Positions 51,295-63,246 of a stretch of DNA of 64,000 bases are shown piece after piece. The position numbers were made by a program, and so were the translations under genes. The stretch lies in assembly GCA_014706385.1 (NCBI GenBank), contig JACGZH010000001.1, positions 2,465,501-2,529,500 on the forward strand, written 5' to 3'. The notes beneath the pieces were generated by a model that ran no database searches, was not told the DNA's origin, and saw only the letters and a list, made by a program, of their open reading frames with translations. The stretch's first letter is position 1. Every line of letters begins with the position of its first letter. This stretch comes from Phaffia rhodozyma. Taxonomy: Eukaryota > Basidiomycota > Tremellomycetes > Cystofilobasidiales > Mrakiaceae.

Positions 51295-51988
51295 TCAGAT
51301 ACAAGAGAGGAAAGCGGACGAGCCTTCTGACCCATCCATAGGGCTTAGGAGGACAATCGTCGGGCCTCTCAGGACGACAAGTCCAAGAGATCTCGTATGC
51401 GGCGTAGGAACTGGGATAGAAACCGTTTATGTGATGAGCAGGTCCATTTATCAGGAATGAGTACGATGACGAGGTTTGAGAGGTTCAAGATTGACGCGAA
51501 ATGAGAGAGAAGGATAACATACGAAGGACTTCTTCTTCCACGTCGTCCAAGACAAGGTTTAGTAGTTGATCATAGCCTTTCAAGGTTCCGACAACTGAGA
51601 GAGAATGAGGATGGTTGAAATCTGATCAATGAATTTTCCAATGAAGAACAAGAGGGCAAGAACCAAAAGAGGAGGAATGAGGAAGAGTTGATTCTTCGAA
51701 AGAATCAAGAACACACCTTCCCGACCACCGGTGAACTTGACTCTAATCTTCTTGTCGACATACTTTCCCATGTCAAGGATAGCCTCCCTCTTTGGTTTCT
51801 CTCCCGAAGGTCCACCACCTCCTGCATTCTGGTTCCCTCCTCTTCCTCCTCGAGATGATGGGCCTCCTCTGCCTCTTGGTGCACCACGGCCCTATACAAT
51901 GAAATCAAGTCGAGATGAACGGTTAGGACAACGGAATCGTAGGTCATCAAGGAAACCAAAGCGGATGGGGTGTTACTCTATCAGACAT
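51295..51988 (-). CDS. LSM7: U6 snRNA-associated Sm-like protein LSm7
   Basis: Subunit of the LSm1-7 ring (mRNA decapping, cytoplasm) and the LSm2-8 ring (U6 snRNA 3' end, nucleus). Exon 1 is tiny: MSDR, then an intron. Exon 2 begins GRGAPRGRGGPSSRGGRGGN, a Gly/Arg-rich extension, then EAILDMGKYVDKKIRVKFTG, the start of the Sm1 motif. Exon 3 gives VVGTLKGYDQLLNLVLDDVE (Sm1 end; the xDxLLNxVL signature is present). The last exon gives TRSLGLVVLRGPTIVLLSPM, then DGSEGSSAFLSCI and a TGA; LGLVVLRG is the Sm2 motif. The N-terminal RGG block is longer than in yeast LSm7. Splice phases agree at all three junctions. A TA/CA microsatellite ends two to three bases upstream of the start codon. Confidence 0.93.
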
Positions 51989-51990
51989 AA

Positions 51991-52009
51991 TGTATATATA
52001 TATGTGTGT

Positions 52010-52046
<37 letters not shown>
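51991..52046. repeat. TA/TG microsatellite at the LSM7 start
   Basis: TATATATA followed by about 20 TG units with two TATG interruptions (read on +). On the LSM7 mRNA strand it is a CA/TA tract ending just before the ATG at 51988, so it probably forms the leader. Confidence 0.9.
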
Positions 52047-52047
<1 letters not shown>

Positions 52048-53348
52048 TTAAGCGTGTAGTGACGGTCAAAGGCTTTAGGAAACAAGATGGAAAGAACCAG
52101 AGGGGATGGAACGTGAGGATTGGTTACGGGTGAGAGGCATAACCAGCAGCAGATGTGTGACCACCGGCCATACAACGCCCGTAAGTATACAATGGACATC
52201 ATCTTACCCACAACTGATCAAGCAGAAGATATGATAGAGATCACTCTGTTGCATGGGAAGAACAGTAAGGGATTCAACGAATGAGGTGAACGAGAAGATA
52301 CGGCTGAGTATATAGATATAAAGCCTACGAACGAGCAAGCAATGTACAAGGTCAAGAACGTAGATGCTCAGATACAGCTGTGTTTCACCTCTGTGTGGCC
52401 ATCACAGAGTTCTCTGCAACGGACATGAGGAGAGAATGAAACAGAAACCGTAGTCAATTGAATTATGAGCTGCTTCGATCTACGGACTCTTGTGATTCAG
52501 AAAGAGTGCATGGCCACATGGGATAAACACAACAAGCGCAACGCTTCGAACGATCTATGAGAAGCCTAATCAGAGCATTGAACATGTATAAGTTTATAAA
52601 AACTCTTACACTTTCACTCTATCTGGCTCTCTTGCTATCCCTTCACGTTTACAAAACATGACGTTCACAAGGTACACTAACCACTATGATCACCTTCAAC
52701 TGTCTGTCTCGACTGCTAACTATCAAGCTTGATGACTTGTTGTACGATGGGGCATGTGTGCATGGGTACATGGGTAAATCTGCGCGCTCTAAAGATCATC
52801 GTCTCTCCTTTCCTCTTCCTTTCCTCTAGTTCTGCAACATACATACCCACACACCCACACTCTCGGAAACTGACGATCACCAAGGACGACTAGATCTCCT
52901 GAATTGTGTGACTTGACGATGGAAGCGTTCCTGACGAGTCTTGTCTAAGGTCATTAAGGTCTCTACGCGCTTCTTGATAGAGGACTGTAGAGAATATATA
53001 GTCGACGCGAACAAACAAAATACAAACTAGATAGATGAAATCTTTTTTTGAATTGATTTTTTTTCCCTCTGTTCCTGTTCCTGGTTCTGTTCCTAGATTT
53101 TGCCCATCAGCAACGATCCCAACCCCAATCCCAGACTTCCATCCTCTCAGCTCCTTCTCTTTCTTTCCCTCTCTTTCTCTGTCTCTCTCTGTGGTCTGCC
53201 ATCGTCTGGTATAGTCAGACAACTCCCCTCGCTCTCTCTCACTCCCAACACCCGTATTGTTTCACCCGCTCAAACAGATCTTTCAGTCCTTGCGTTTTTA
53301 TCCATCCACACAAACACATACACTCTCCTCTTGATCTCTGAGAAAAAC
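52047..53348. other. divergent promoter region LSM7/KAP95
   Basis: Shared 5' region of LSM7 (-) and KAP95 (+). No exon recognised. The last 250 bases before KAP95 are strongly pyrimidine-rich, as is common for leaders of highly expressed fungal genes. Confidence 0.5.
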
Positions 53349-56300
53349 ATGGACGCCGCTCAATTACTAGCTCACTCGCTCTCACCAGGCAAGTCATCTC
53401 ATTTGCGGCTCTTTATTGTATCTCTCTCGCTCTTACTGCAACCCAAAGAACTGACAAGCAAAGAAGAAAGCAGAACGCTGACAAGACGATGGTTCATGTA
53501 TGATTTCTCTCCTTCCTTCCAGATGCCCACACTCGACAACAGGCAACTGAGCAGCTCGAAAAGGTCGCTAACGAGAACTTTGTGAGAACCCTTTTCTCCT
53601 TGCAATATTCTTCCTTCCCATCTTGATCTGCTCTTCGGCATGTTCTCTGTCGTCTTCTCTTTCTTCCTCGATTCTCCTTTATCAATTTGATCATTTTGAC
53701 TGAATGTCATCCGATCGACCGTTTTTTTTTCCTTCCTATCTACACTTCCTCTTCTTCTCTATCAGGATGGCTACATGATCACCTTGACGGAGCAACTCTC
53801 AAGCGAGTCGGCCGAACTAAGCGTGAGAAATGCCGCCGGTTTGGCCATCAAGAACGCTTTGTCAGCAAGGGTGAGTGGATTCTTTTCTTATGGACATCTT
53901 AGTCGACGTCCACACTTCAACTCAACTCTCTTCTCTCATCGTTCTCTTATCACGAACTGTTCTCTCGGCTCTTATCATCACAGGATCCCTCGCGTCAAGC
54001 CCAGTTCACCTACCGATGGCGTTCGCTCTCTCCTCAGGTCAAAGCTCAGGTCAAGGAGCAGGGCCTTCGAACGCTTGGCTCTCCCATCGTCCGAGCTGGT
54101 TCCTTTGCCGCCCAAGTTGTCTCTGCTATCGGAGCGGTTGAGCTTCCTCACAACGAGTGGCCCGAGTTGATTGGCCTTCTCCTCCAGTTCATGGGTGACC
54201 AGGCAAACACCGGACTCCGAATTTCTACCCTCCAGACTATCGGTTTCATCTGCGAGGCTGTGGTAAGTGACCGTCTGCTTCTCTTTCTCTCTTGAATTGC
54301 CTATGCGACCTGCTTGCTCATCTTAAATGTCTTCACGTATCACCCTTTGGGTCACATAATCAGAAACCCGAGATTCTTGAGAGCCAGTCTAACGAGATCC
54401 TCACCACCGTCGTTCAGGGAGCTAGAAAAGAGGAGCCAAGCCCCGAAGTTCAGAACGCTGCCATTAACGCCCTCTTCAACTCTCTCGAATTCATCCGAAG
54501 CAACTTTGAGCGAGACGTTAGTTAATCGAATCTTTCTCTCGAGTTGAACGCAAATACCATGACAAAAAGAATGGAACCCAAATCCCTAAACTCTGCTTTT
54601 CTTTTGTTCATAATCAGGGCGAGCGAAACTACATCATGCAGGTCGTCTGCGAGGCCACCCAGAACGCCTCGATCCCGGTGGTAGTCGGAGCCTTCGAGTG
54701 TCTTGTCAAGATTATGCAACTCTACTATGACAAGATGGCTTTCTACATGGAGCAGGCCTTGTTTGGCGTACGTCTTCAATCTGTCAACGGGTTTCCCTTT
54801 CAGATAGGCAGTGACTGATTTTATTATCGTTCTTCTTTTTTCTTCATGTATAGCTTACCGTTTTAGGAATGAGGAACCCGGAGGAGAAGGTCGCTTTGCA
54901 GGCTATTGAATTCTGGTCGACAGTGTGTGACGAGGAAGTCGAGCTTGGTCTTGAGGCCGCTGAGGTAAAGACTCATCTGTTTTCACTTCTTTTCAGTATC
55001 AAGTTTGTGTACTGATGATTCTACAACACCCCTCATCCTTCAGGCCGCCGAGTACAACGAGGCTCCCGAGCGAGAGAGCAAGAACTTTGCAAAGATTGCT
55101 CTTCCTCAAATTCTGCCTGTCCTTCTCCAGTTGTTGACCCAGCAGGAGGAAGATGCCGATGACGACGAGTGGAACGTTTCGATGGCAGCTTCGACCTGTC
55201 TCTCACTTCTTGCTCAGGCCGTTGGAGACGACATCGTCGCCCCTGTTATTCCTTTCGTTGAGGCTAACATCAAGGATCACTCCCCCGAGGGTTGGCACCA
55301 GCGAGAGGCCGCCGTCATGGCCTTCGGTTCCATCCTCGATGGACCGGACCCCAAGGTCCTCGCCGGACTTGTCGCACAGGCTTTGCCAACTTTGATCGAG
55401 ATGATGCAGGACCCAAATGTGCATGTCAAGGACACCGCCGCCTGGACACTCGGTCGAATCTCAGACGTCTTGATCGACTGCATCCAGACCGACGTTCATC
55501 TCCCAAACCTTATCCAATCGCTAGTTGTTGGTTTGGAAGACAGCAGTCGAATTGTCGGAAACTGCTGTTGGTCGCTGATGAACCTGGCTGAACAGCTTGG
55601 AACTGGATTGGATGACGATCCGTTGCCGTCGACCACCCCCCTCTCACCTTACTACGAGCATGTTGTCGGTGCGCTCATGCGGGTCTCTCAGAAGTACGCC
55701 CCGGCAAATGAGTCCAACGCTCGAACGTCCGCCTACGAGGCCATCTCCACCTTTGTCACCCAAAGTGCCACCGATACCCTCTCGATTGTCTCCCAGGTGA
55801 CGCTCGAGGTATTGTCCCGAATGGAGACCCTCCTTAGTATGCAAAACCAGCTCGTCGGAACGGACGACAGGAACAACTGGAACGAGCTTCAGGGAAACTT
55901 GTGCAGTGTGATCACCTCAATCATCCGAAAGCTTGGACCAGAGATTCGACCGCTTTCGGATCGAATCATGACTGTGTTGCTCTCCTTGTGTGATACCGCC
56001 GGAAAGCAGGCCACCGTGTTTGAGGACGCCTTGCTCTCCATTGGAGCTATGACCTCTGCATTGGATCAGGACTTCGCACCCTACATTACTGCCTTCCTCC
56101 CCTACCTTGCTACCGCGCTTGATGCTACCGAAGAGTACCAGCTTTGCTCAATCGCCGTTGGTCTGATCGGTGATATTTGCCGAGCGCTCGGCTCTCAGTC
56201 CGTTCCGTACTGCGACCAGTTCATGATGGCCTTGTTGAAAAACCTGCAGTCCCAGTCTCTCCACCGATCTGTCAAGCCGCCGATTTTGTCATGCTTCGGG

Positions 56301-56834
56301 GATATCGCTCTAGCTATCGGACCGGCATTCAGGCCGTACGTCGAGACCACTATGGCCGTGTTGGAGCAGGCCGGCCAGATGCAGCCCGATCCGAACTCGT
56401 TCGACCTGATCGAGTATGTAACCTTGCTCAGGGAGGGTATTGTTGAGGCCTACGTTGGAGTTGCCTCTGCCTTGAGAACCGAGGATCAAGGTATGTGTGT
56501 TGTTTGTGTTTAGAGGCGTGATAACCGACTAGATTTGAATTAACTTGAAATTTCTCTACACACCGTAGGTCTTCTCTTGCCACACGTGCAGAATATCTTG
56601 GCTTTCGCCCAGCGAGCGTTAGAGGACGACGACCGAAGTGAGCCCATCACTAGAGGGGCGCTTGGCTTGATCGGTGATTTGGCCAGCACATTCCCCAATG
56701 GACAGATCAAGGATCTTCTCCTCCAAGAATGGATCACCGTCGCCATCAAGACCGGACGAGGGAAGGGAATGAGCAGCGAGACAAGAAACACTGCCAAATG
56801 GACCAAGGAGGCTATCAAGCAGGCTACTGTATGA
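53349..56834 (+). CDS. KAP95: importin subunit beta-1 (karyopherin Kap95)
   Basis: Nuclear import receptor that binds importin-alpha/cargo and FG nucleoporins and is released by Ran-GTP. Start [13 protein letters not shown] at 53349, then [40 protein letters not shown] and [15 protein letters not shown], the N-terminal HEAT repeats that bind Ran. [20 protein letters not shown] and [17 protein letters not shown] follow. The long exon at about 55045-56490 holds [20 protein letters not shown], then the acidic loop [17 protein letters not shown] used in Ran and cargo binding. It continues [20 protein letters not shown] and [17 protein letters not shown]. The last exon ends [17 protein letters not shown] and TGA. 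Estimated length, about 860 residues, matches the family. Introns are concentrated in the first 1.7 kb, with one more near 56490-56567. Confidence 0.96.
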
Positions 56835-57705
56835 AGAAAGGAAGTACTTTCAAATGCTTAATCTCTCTTTCCGCTTGCCTCAGTCGATTGGTTTTATTCT
56901 ATCCCGACCTTTTTTTCTTCCTCTTTTGTCATTTTTTACCTTCCTTCCTTCTCTCTTCTTTCTCTTGACGTGTTTTATTCCTCTTTCTCGTCTCTTCATA
57001 AAGTATCCCATCCCCATTTCCGTTCAGAATTCTTCAATTTTTTCTTTCATTTAGAAAAACTCAAAGATCTGAACCCAATCCTTGATCTGTCTGTCTCACC
57101 AACCAAATTTGCCCATCAAAACTCCTTTGGGCAGCATTGCATGTTTCCTCTCTCAAGTCATCATCATCTTTTTCTGGTTCACGCTTTTAGCGATCGTTGA
57201 AGCGTTGTACGAACTTCTTAATCTCTTCCTTTCTCCTTGAAATTCCTTCCACTTGATTCCCACTTATTTCTTTCCACCTTTCCTCTGCCTTCTATCCCCT
57301 GTTCTTATTTCTCCTCCCTCTGCCCTTTTCTTCTCTTTGGGAAAATCTTTCTTGTCCTTATTTGATTGATTTTCTGATTCTCTACTTGGTTGGATCCCGT
57401 ATGGAAGGTGATCACAAACCGTTCCCTTCTCGAACCTTTCCATCTCCTCTTCTCTTTCAGTCTGTTTCTTGCATCATCCAAGATGAGGCTGAAAGTGGGG
57501 TTGCGTAGGTAAGAAGAGAAAAGAAAAACTGGATATATAAAGATACAAAGGATAGATTGATAGCAGAGATCAAGGTTCGTCAACCAGATGAATGTTAGAT
57601 ACTTCAGTTAGGGTTAACTCTTTCGTCCAAGTGAATTTCAAAATTTAGTTCATTCATTATATCCACGTACTGACGGTTGAATCTAGTGCCGACATCAACA
57701 TCAGT
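56835..57705. other. convergent intergenic region
   Basis: Between KAP95 (+) and the amidohydrolase gene (-). T-rich in the first half. A TTAGGGTTAA telobox-like word is at 57608-57617. No gene recognised. Confidence 0.5.
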
Positions 57706-60700
57706 TTAGACAGAGAGAAAGACAGCGCTTAAAGAGACCCCCAAACGGGTTGACCATCGATCGCCTTTTCTCATTGCCCAGACCAAGTTCGAATCATTAG
57801 CACGCAAGACCATATCGAGCCCAGACGGGGTAAGCTACAAAAAGGACAAAAAAAACCGAGAAAAACAAAGGGAAGGCACGAACTGTAACAAGTGGTTTGA
57901 GGTTTTTGATGAATCCTGGTTCGACAGACATGAGATCGTCCGACCAAATGACATAATCTGCCCTGAAGCCAGGGCGGAGCGTTCCCTGTATCGGTTAGTT
58001 CACATTAATTTTTATTATTATAAAAAAACAAAGAAAATTTTAGGAAGGCCAAGAAAAAAAGATGAAGAGGGGAAGAGAGGACTGTGAAATTGCAAAGGAA
58101 AATTGGCAGACGAACACTGATGTTTTCGGAAAAGGATGCGTAATTCGCTGATAATTAATATGCGTCAGTTAACGAGATGGTCAGCTTACATGCTCGATCT
58201 GACTCGACCATAGATCTACAAAATAACATAGGAATGAAGAAAGGGCAAAACAGTGGAAACTGAAGAGAAGAAAGAAAACGAACCATCAATAGTCATCCCT
58301 TTCATAGCTTGCGCCCTCGTCAACTTTTCCTTCGGGAACCACCCATCCTTCCCATGAGGACTATCCCCTGTTTCATTTAATCTAGTCACACCAGAATAGA
58401 ATCCTTTCAACGGGTCGAGAGACTCAATAGGAAAATCTGAACCTAGAGCTAATTGGCGCAAACGGGGAGAAGGTGTCAGTCAAAAATAGAAGGAGAAGGG
58501 CGCTCGAAAAGAAGAGCACCAACTAATTCGACCGCCGGAAGAGAGGATGGTTTGCCAGGCATATGCGCCCTTCATCCGTTCTAGTCCAATCTTCTCTTCT
58601 GCATAAGCCATATCAGACTAGAAAAATCAATAACACAGGTAGAATTTGGCGATGGAGTGAATTGTAGGTACGTGACAAGACATAAAGGGTCGTCAACGTA
58701 CAGTGGCGTGAGTTGTTTGATAACTTGCGATCACTAAGATCATTTCCCCCAAGTCCCACGAGAGTTCGCATTGTTAGTTAATGTATTGTTTGATACCGGT
58801 TGAATGGGGGTTTGAACCACATACCTCCTAAATCGACGACTCTCTTTACATCCCTCTCTGTCAAGATTTGAGAATGCTCTATCCTTAAGCGGAATGCGTT
58901 CTCTCCTCTTATGGTCTGATTCTCTAAAACATTTTCGAATGCGTCTATCACGGCTGTGTTCGCTCGGTCTCCGATCGCATGGATATTCTAAGTGATTCAC
59001 AAACAGTCAGTCTATTTCGCTCCGCTTCGAATAAAGAGGAGAAAGGAGAAACATGTTCAAGAAATATAAAAAAAGATAAAGAAAGATAAGAGAGACTAAC
59101 GACTTGCCAGCCTGCATTAACCCACTCAGCGACAAGTGGTTTGAAACTTTCTTCAGGCTGAAGCATAATTCCCCGCCATCCGTCAGTTCGGTCAGAGTAT
59201 GGCTCATGCATAGCCGCACCCCAACTGGTTTGTCATAATGGTCGTTCCAGGTTTACATCCATTGGTCATCGGTTTGAAAGGCACAGGTCCGGGCGCAAGA
59301 TGAAAAGAAAGGAAAGAGAGAGAAGACAAACCTGCCAAGAGCACCATCTGAAACCAACTTGACGGATCGCAAGACGAAACGGCCATCATATTCCTTCCAA
59401 TCAACCCTCTTCTGCCCTTTTCCACAGTCTGATGCGCAGAATACGTCAAGTGAATAGAATTCAACCAGGACGCAAATCCGACTTGAGATTGAACGTACAT
59501 TTCGATCTATCTGGACAAGTTAGCATAGAGTATACCCTGAGCGGAAGGTTGTTGGAAGCAGCTAGCCTTCGGGGCAAATGATTGATGAGAGATCAGAGAC
59601 CGTATCCGTCACTCGAAACTAGGAAGTCGACTCACTTCTTGTACGTTTCCACTTCAGCAAGTGGGGTTCCCTGTGAGAAATAAACGTCAGCAGATGTTGC
59701 GCCTCCAGATTGAATCATTAAAGAAGAAAGACGAGATACGGACAGCGTCGTGGATTCCTACCAAACCGAGTCTCAGGCCATCCAGGATGGTTCTACGGAT
59801 GTAAGAGATTGTTTCATGTTCAGTTCGCGGTGGCCGAATATTGTCTTTTAAAGTGAAAGTTCAAAATCAGTCCTGAATGCTAAACATTGACAAACCATGA
59901 GGTCAAAAAGAAGCAAGTTGATTACAAAGAACAAACCAACGAGTTTCATCGCATTGTCCTATCGAACATGACCATAAATTCATCAATCGATATAGTGACC
60001 AATGATCAGATGACCAGTAGCACCAATGCTCTCGAACAACAGAAAGAGAAAAGACACAAACCAGAAAAATTCCTGTGGGGTTTCCAAACGAATCACGAAT
60101 TATTTCTCCTCCTTCAACATCGTCAGGGAGAGGGCTCATCAGATCAAGCACAGCTATTTAGACAGAAGGACAAAGAAAAGCAACGGATGAGCAAGATGCG
60201 CATGTATTACAGGGAGGTCTGATGTGATAAAGTACAAACCTTTTGATACCCAGACACCATGCGCATCAATTCGTTTCAATACGATGAACCGGCCTTTGAC
60301 TTCGTTAGAGAGATCAAAAGAGGAGAAGAACGCTTTAGTTTATAGTAGAACTTGACAAAGAGTGGATGAGAGACAAAAGGGGTTGAAAGCAATCAAGCAC
60401 GAACGAGCGTCGTCAGCGTCCAAATCTGAAGCGTTGGGGAACGTAGCTTCTTTCCACAGATTCTGATTCCATCCCATCCCTTCTATCCATCGCGTTGGGT
60501 CATCGGAAGATTCTAAGGTCACCAACATAAACGAGGTCAGTAAGAAATAAGATGAATGATCGAGCGATAGAAAACAAACCTACTAGTAGAGTCTTTTGAA
60601 AGTGCTTCTCTCAACCTATGTACAACGTCTGTTAAATAAACGGAGAAGAAGCACATCGCGCGTCAATATGATGAATGACATCAGGGTATCGTCAAAAAAG

Positions 60701-61665
60701 GCTCACCATGGATCGAGGTTGCTCCTATAAGATCGACCGCGCTCTTCCAATACTTTATGTTTTTCCGAATTGAGACGATCAGTATGTATATATATATATG
60801 ATCCAGAGGAAGGAGCAGAAGAATGGATACACGTACACCGTATTCTGTGATATGACCGTGAGAATCAACCAAACCTTGAAAGAGGAAATTTATTGTTGAT
60901 TAAGCACAATCTGACCATGAGACAGCACACTTCGATGTATGAGACTGATCATCTCATGTGAAGATGAAGCTCACCCGGCTATTGTCCGCAGATGAACAGA
61001 ACCAACCGTCAGCTTTCTCTCTCCATCGAGAGTTGAGATGAAAATGGCGAGACATACAGTTATAGATGAACCCTTAGGTAGCTTGTAGACCTTTATCCCT
61101 TGCTTTCGAACAGATAGAGGAGCCTGACTTGAAGGGCTCAACGGTGGACCTAACGACTCCTGATCTCCCCAGTGCCTTCGTACGTGATCTGTTCGGTATG
61201 AGATTATCCAAAAACCGAGATTTTAGATGGTGTCATCAGAACAATAACCGTGTTTGGTGCATTGAGAGGAGAGGAAGGAAGGTGAATACCATAGGTCCCC
61301 ACATCCACAACCATCTTCTTATCAACGACCATGCACTCCTCATTCTCCTCCTCGACCCCTGTCCAAATGCCTTTTCCTCCACAAAGCGCGTAAGATTCGT
61401 CGAACCGACCGACAACCCATTCTCCTTGACCTATTCCTAGATCATATCTCTCAATCTTGCTCGTTGAGGATTTCAGTCTGGATGCAAGGACGACGACAAC
61501 GATGACGAAAGCGGATGAAATCAGCCGGAGCCGAGCCGATCGGAGAGGTCCGGAACGGAGAGACGAGGGCGGTGGTGGAGGAGTGTTTGTCGATGTCGGT
61601 CTGAGGAGTCTGTCGGACGCGGACGCTAGCTTCTGAGCTCGTCGTCTTTGAGTAGCGGCTTGCAT
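57706..61665 (-). CDS. amidohydrolase family 3 (YtcJ-like), membrane-anchored
   Basis: Metal-dependent hydrolase of the amidohydrolase-3 group; members hydrolyse amides, and physiological substrates in fungi are mostly unknown. Start MQAATQRRRAQKLASASDRL at 61665. A single hydrophobic segment (RLISSAFVIVVVVLASRL) then predicts a signal anchor with the enzyme in the lumen or outside. The family's GLVDSHGHITEYG (HxH metal site) is at about 60840-60875. HEPYSDRTDGWRGIML is followed by an exon with NIHAIGDRANTAVIDAF and RLRIEHSQILTERDV (further His ligands). The metal-site Asp is in SLGSDFPIESLDPLKGFYSG (about 58400-58450), and LTRAQAMKGMTIDGS follows. More than fifteen short introns break the gene. 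The end is uncertain: a stop at 57706 if an intron before 57838 is removed, or at 57797 if it is read through. Confidence 0.75.
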
Positions 61666-61929
61666 GGGAGACGAAGCGAGAGACCCCTGATAGAAGAACA
61701 GAACGACGGACGATCTTTGTGAGATGAAAGATAAATGGATTTTGCCTTCGGGGTAAGAAAATAAGAAATAAGAAAACCTGAAACATCCATCATCCAAACT
61801 TACAACCATCCATCCCATCCGTCGCTTCCGTGTCTCTCGTTTGTGCATTAGTCTTTTTCTTTCGTCATCTGAGCAACTTTAAATCGTGACATTGCAGCTT
61901 CGTAACCCAGATCTGCATTCAATAGAATC

Positions 61930-63246
61930 ATGGATTTCCTGATGGACGACGGCCGGGCCAGCACCTCGACAGCTAATTCTTATCAGACGGTGGTTTCTTC
62001 CGATACAAACAAACTTTACAACACTTCGTTTCCTGTTCTTCCGGACGTAGCTGTTGGACAACCGATAGATACCTGGAAGTAAGATCCCCTTGCTTGTTCA
62101 CTTTTTTCATCCTACATATTGAAACTTGGTTCACTGATTCTTATTGAACCTTACCTTTTGAATGGTTCTGGTGGATAATTCAATTGGTCTAGGTACGAGA
62201 TGCGACGAGAAGCCCAACTGATTCTACCTCAGCTATACCTCGGACCGTTCCAGACTTCCAAACAGCTAGATGTGCTTTTAGGATATGGTGTAACTCACAT
62301 GTGAGTAGAAGTTCCGGAAGCGTAGAGCTAATTTGAGCCAGATATACACACGGCTTGATGTTGACATTGGCTTGACTCTGCGACTAAATGAACGAACGGA
62401 AACTTGGCAGTGTGTGCATCAGGGACAAGAAGGAGGCTCTGCTGGTGAAACCGAGATTTCCAGATAGGTTCACCTACTTGACGTTGGACATCTCTGATCA
62501 TGAGGTTAGGCCTTTTGATACTCTTTTGGAGGTTCCTTTACCCCCACTGTGCTGACAAACCACGATAAACTACATCTGGCTTTCTGGAGTATAGGATCAA
62601 AATTTGATACGTATATTCCCTCAGACGACCCGATTCATTGACGATGCAATCTCTCGTGGAGGGACGGTATTTGTCCATTGTAACGGGGGAATCTCACTCG
62701 CGCCGAGCGTGGTGGTAGGGTATGTGATGGTAGCCAAGCAGTTGAGTTACGAGGATGCTGTCAGGTGGGTGCAGAGTAGGCGATATTGTATGAGTCTCAA
62801 CCAGGTAAGTTCTAGCCGTGTCTTTCCTCTCTCTTCTTTTTGTAGCCAATCGTGGATATATGCATACGACGATACATAGTGTGGCTGATTCTGGTTTTGA
62901 ACATGTTTCAAATTATGTCGTGTGTAGGGATTTTTGAATCAACTAAAGGTCGGTCGTTCTAGAGCAAAGGTGTATGGGAGTATACGGACGCAACAACCTA
63001 TTCTGATCGTTGACCTCTGATTGATAGGAATATGAACCAATCTACCGAGCAAGTGTTCATTCACTGTCAGCATCGTCTCCGACTGACTCACGTCCACGTA
63101 AGCGATCGGGAGAGGCAATGTCATCTGATGGAGAGGATGAGCTAAACGAGTCGGGAGAAGTCGAAGGTAACGAAGGGACCATGTCGGGGTCGAATGGCGA
63201 GTGGACACATCGTCCGATGAGGACGATGCAGAGGGTCGAGCTATGA
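61930..63246 (+). CDS. STYX-like dual-specificity pseudophosphatase
   Basis: Member of the DUSP fold related to STYX. Starts MDFLMDDGRASTSTANSYQT; a later exon gives YEMRREAQLILPQLYLGPFQ and QLDVLLGYGVTHIVCIRDKK, typical of DUSP/STYX. FTYLTLDISDHEDQNLI contains the general-acid Asp region. The P-loop (62676-62708) reads HCNGGISLAPSVVVGYVM: the nucleophile Cys is kept, but the Arg of HCx5R is Leu, so phosphate binding should fail. The next exons read GFLNQL and KEYEPIYRASVHSLSASSPT, followed by an acidic tail ending MRTMQRVEL. Human STYX has the opposite change (Cys to Gly, Arg kept). About five introns. It may act as a phospho-substrate or SCF adaptor, as STYX does, but that is inferred. Confidence 0.8.
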
